Assembly: GCF_000218685.1 (NCBI RefSeq)
Contig: NW_006763297.1
Coordinates: 1,516,249 to 1,580,248 of the forward strand
Length of the DNA: 64,000 nucleotides
Direction: 5' to 3'
From: Serpula lacrymans var. lacrymans S7.9
Lineage: Eukaryota; Basidiomycota; Agaricomycetes; Boletales; Serpulaceae
Shown here: positions 63,703 through 64,000 of the stretch, one piece after another
Layout of the letters: the number at the start of each line of letters is the position of its first letter
How positions within the stretch are numbered: position 1 is the first letter of the stretch
Translations under genes and position numbers: made by a program
The notes under the pieces: model-generated
The model's input: only the letters and a program-made list of their open reading frames with translations
Told to the model about the DNA's origin: nothing
Database searches by the model: none

Positions 63703-64000
63703 ATACTACCAGAAAATACAGTGAATATCATATACAGAGAGTTTGATTGATAAATACCTGATTGTCACTCGGTACTAGGACATCACCAATTTCCATACTG
63801 AAAATCTTATATCACAAGCTATTTCAGTGATTTTTGCTATATTTTGGGCTGACAGTGGATGTGTCTCAATGTGTAATAACACTGCCATTCGGGCACCCCT
63901 GTGCTATTATAAATGGACATTTGTGACTAAATCGATACTATTGTACTCAGAGCCTCGGATTCATTTCCCAACTGTTCGCCTACTACTATCTTCATTCTGA
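63703..64000. other. Window end, no feature seen
   Basis: AT-rich sequence without a supported gene or repeat. Confidence 0.35.

Noticed and set aside
1..64000. CRISPR arrays, operons, Shine-Dalgarno sites, rRNA
   Set aside because: Nothing of this kind is present. The repeats are LTRs, TIRs and microsatellites, and genes have introns and eukaryotic start contexts.

Overview
This window looks like transposon-rich nuclear DNA of a fungus, most likely a mushroom-forming basidiomycete. The evidence is short GT-AG introns (about 45-80 bp), a fungal AGC-kinase fragment, an F-box-type gene, a helicase-bearing rolling-circle transposon remnant, and Gypsy and Copia retrotransposons of fungal type. 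I see no bacterial gene organisation, rRNA or CRISPR array. Few genes look intact; most of the sequence is mobile DNA in several layers.

Region 1 (1-23.6 kb) is gene debris with scattered insertions. It holds a decayed Helitron-type helicase split by a 414-bp solo LTR (314-727), a TIR DNA transposon (1830-4516, 8-bp target duplication) with a second TIR element inside it (2603-4400, TAA duplication), and an F-box-like gene (4706-5746). A PIF/Harbinger-like pair follows (transposase 7412-8690 and a convergent DNA-binding-type partner 8672-10400). It lies between two pieces of one Sch9-like AGC kinase (6133-6640 and 10396-10800). Next come a 227-bp TG..CA insertion carrying a tRNA-like segment (13665-13891), several unrecognised decayed genes, and a solo copy of a 1.8-kb LTR (17141-18963) inserted in a 414-bp-family LTR.

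Region 2 (23.6-32.4 kb) is a complete chromodomain Gypsy element, called B here (23614-32399, duplication ACGGT, minus strand). It has gag, protease, RT, RNase H, integrase and chromodomain, plus an extra Cys/His-rich ORF downstream of pol that is split by another 1.8-kb solo LTR.

Region 3 (33-64 kb) is a nest. Gypsy G (minus, 50.8-62.1 kb) is interrupted by Copia F (41450-42380 plus 50285-50823). F is interrupted by a 1.8-kb solo LTR (42381-50284), and that LTR is interrupted by a young Copia, E (42607-48677, apparently identical LTRs). G also contains a second tRNA-bearing 228-bp insertion (51541-51768) and a young chromodomain Gypsy, C (54661-61461, duplication CTTTG). A further Gypsy-type pol lies between two 1.8-kb LTRs (D, 32975-41449), but the flanks of that unit do not match.

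The main leads are these. (1) Two short TG..CA elements with 5-bp target duplications each carry tRNA-like pol III promoter boxes. (2) The 1.8-kb LTR encodes the same 180-codon membrane-type protein in all five copies, one of them with compensating indels. (3) B and C both appear to self-prime: the predicted mRNA 5' end is complementary to the primer-binding site. (4) B and C share a G-GGT-TTT-TAA -1 frameshift signal. (5) B has a third ORF in the env position. (6) Nearly every broken reading frame is broken by a stop that one C-to-T change in CGA, CAA or CAG would create.
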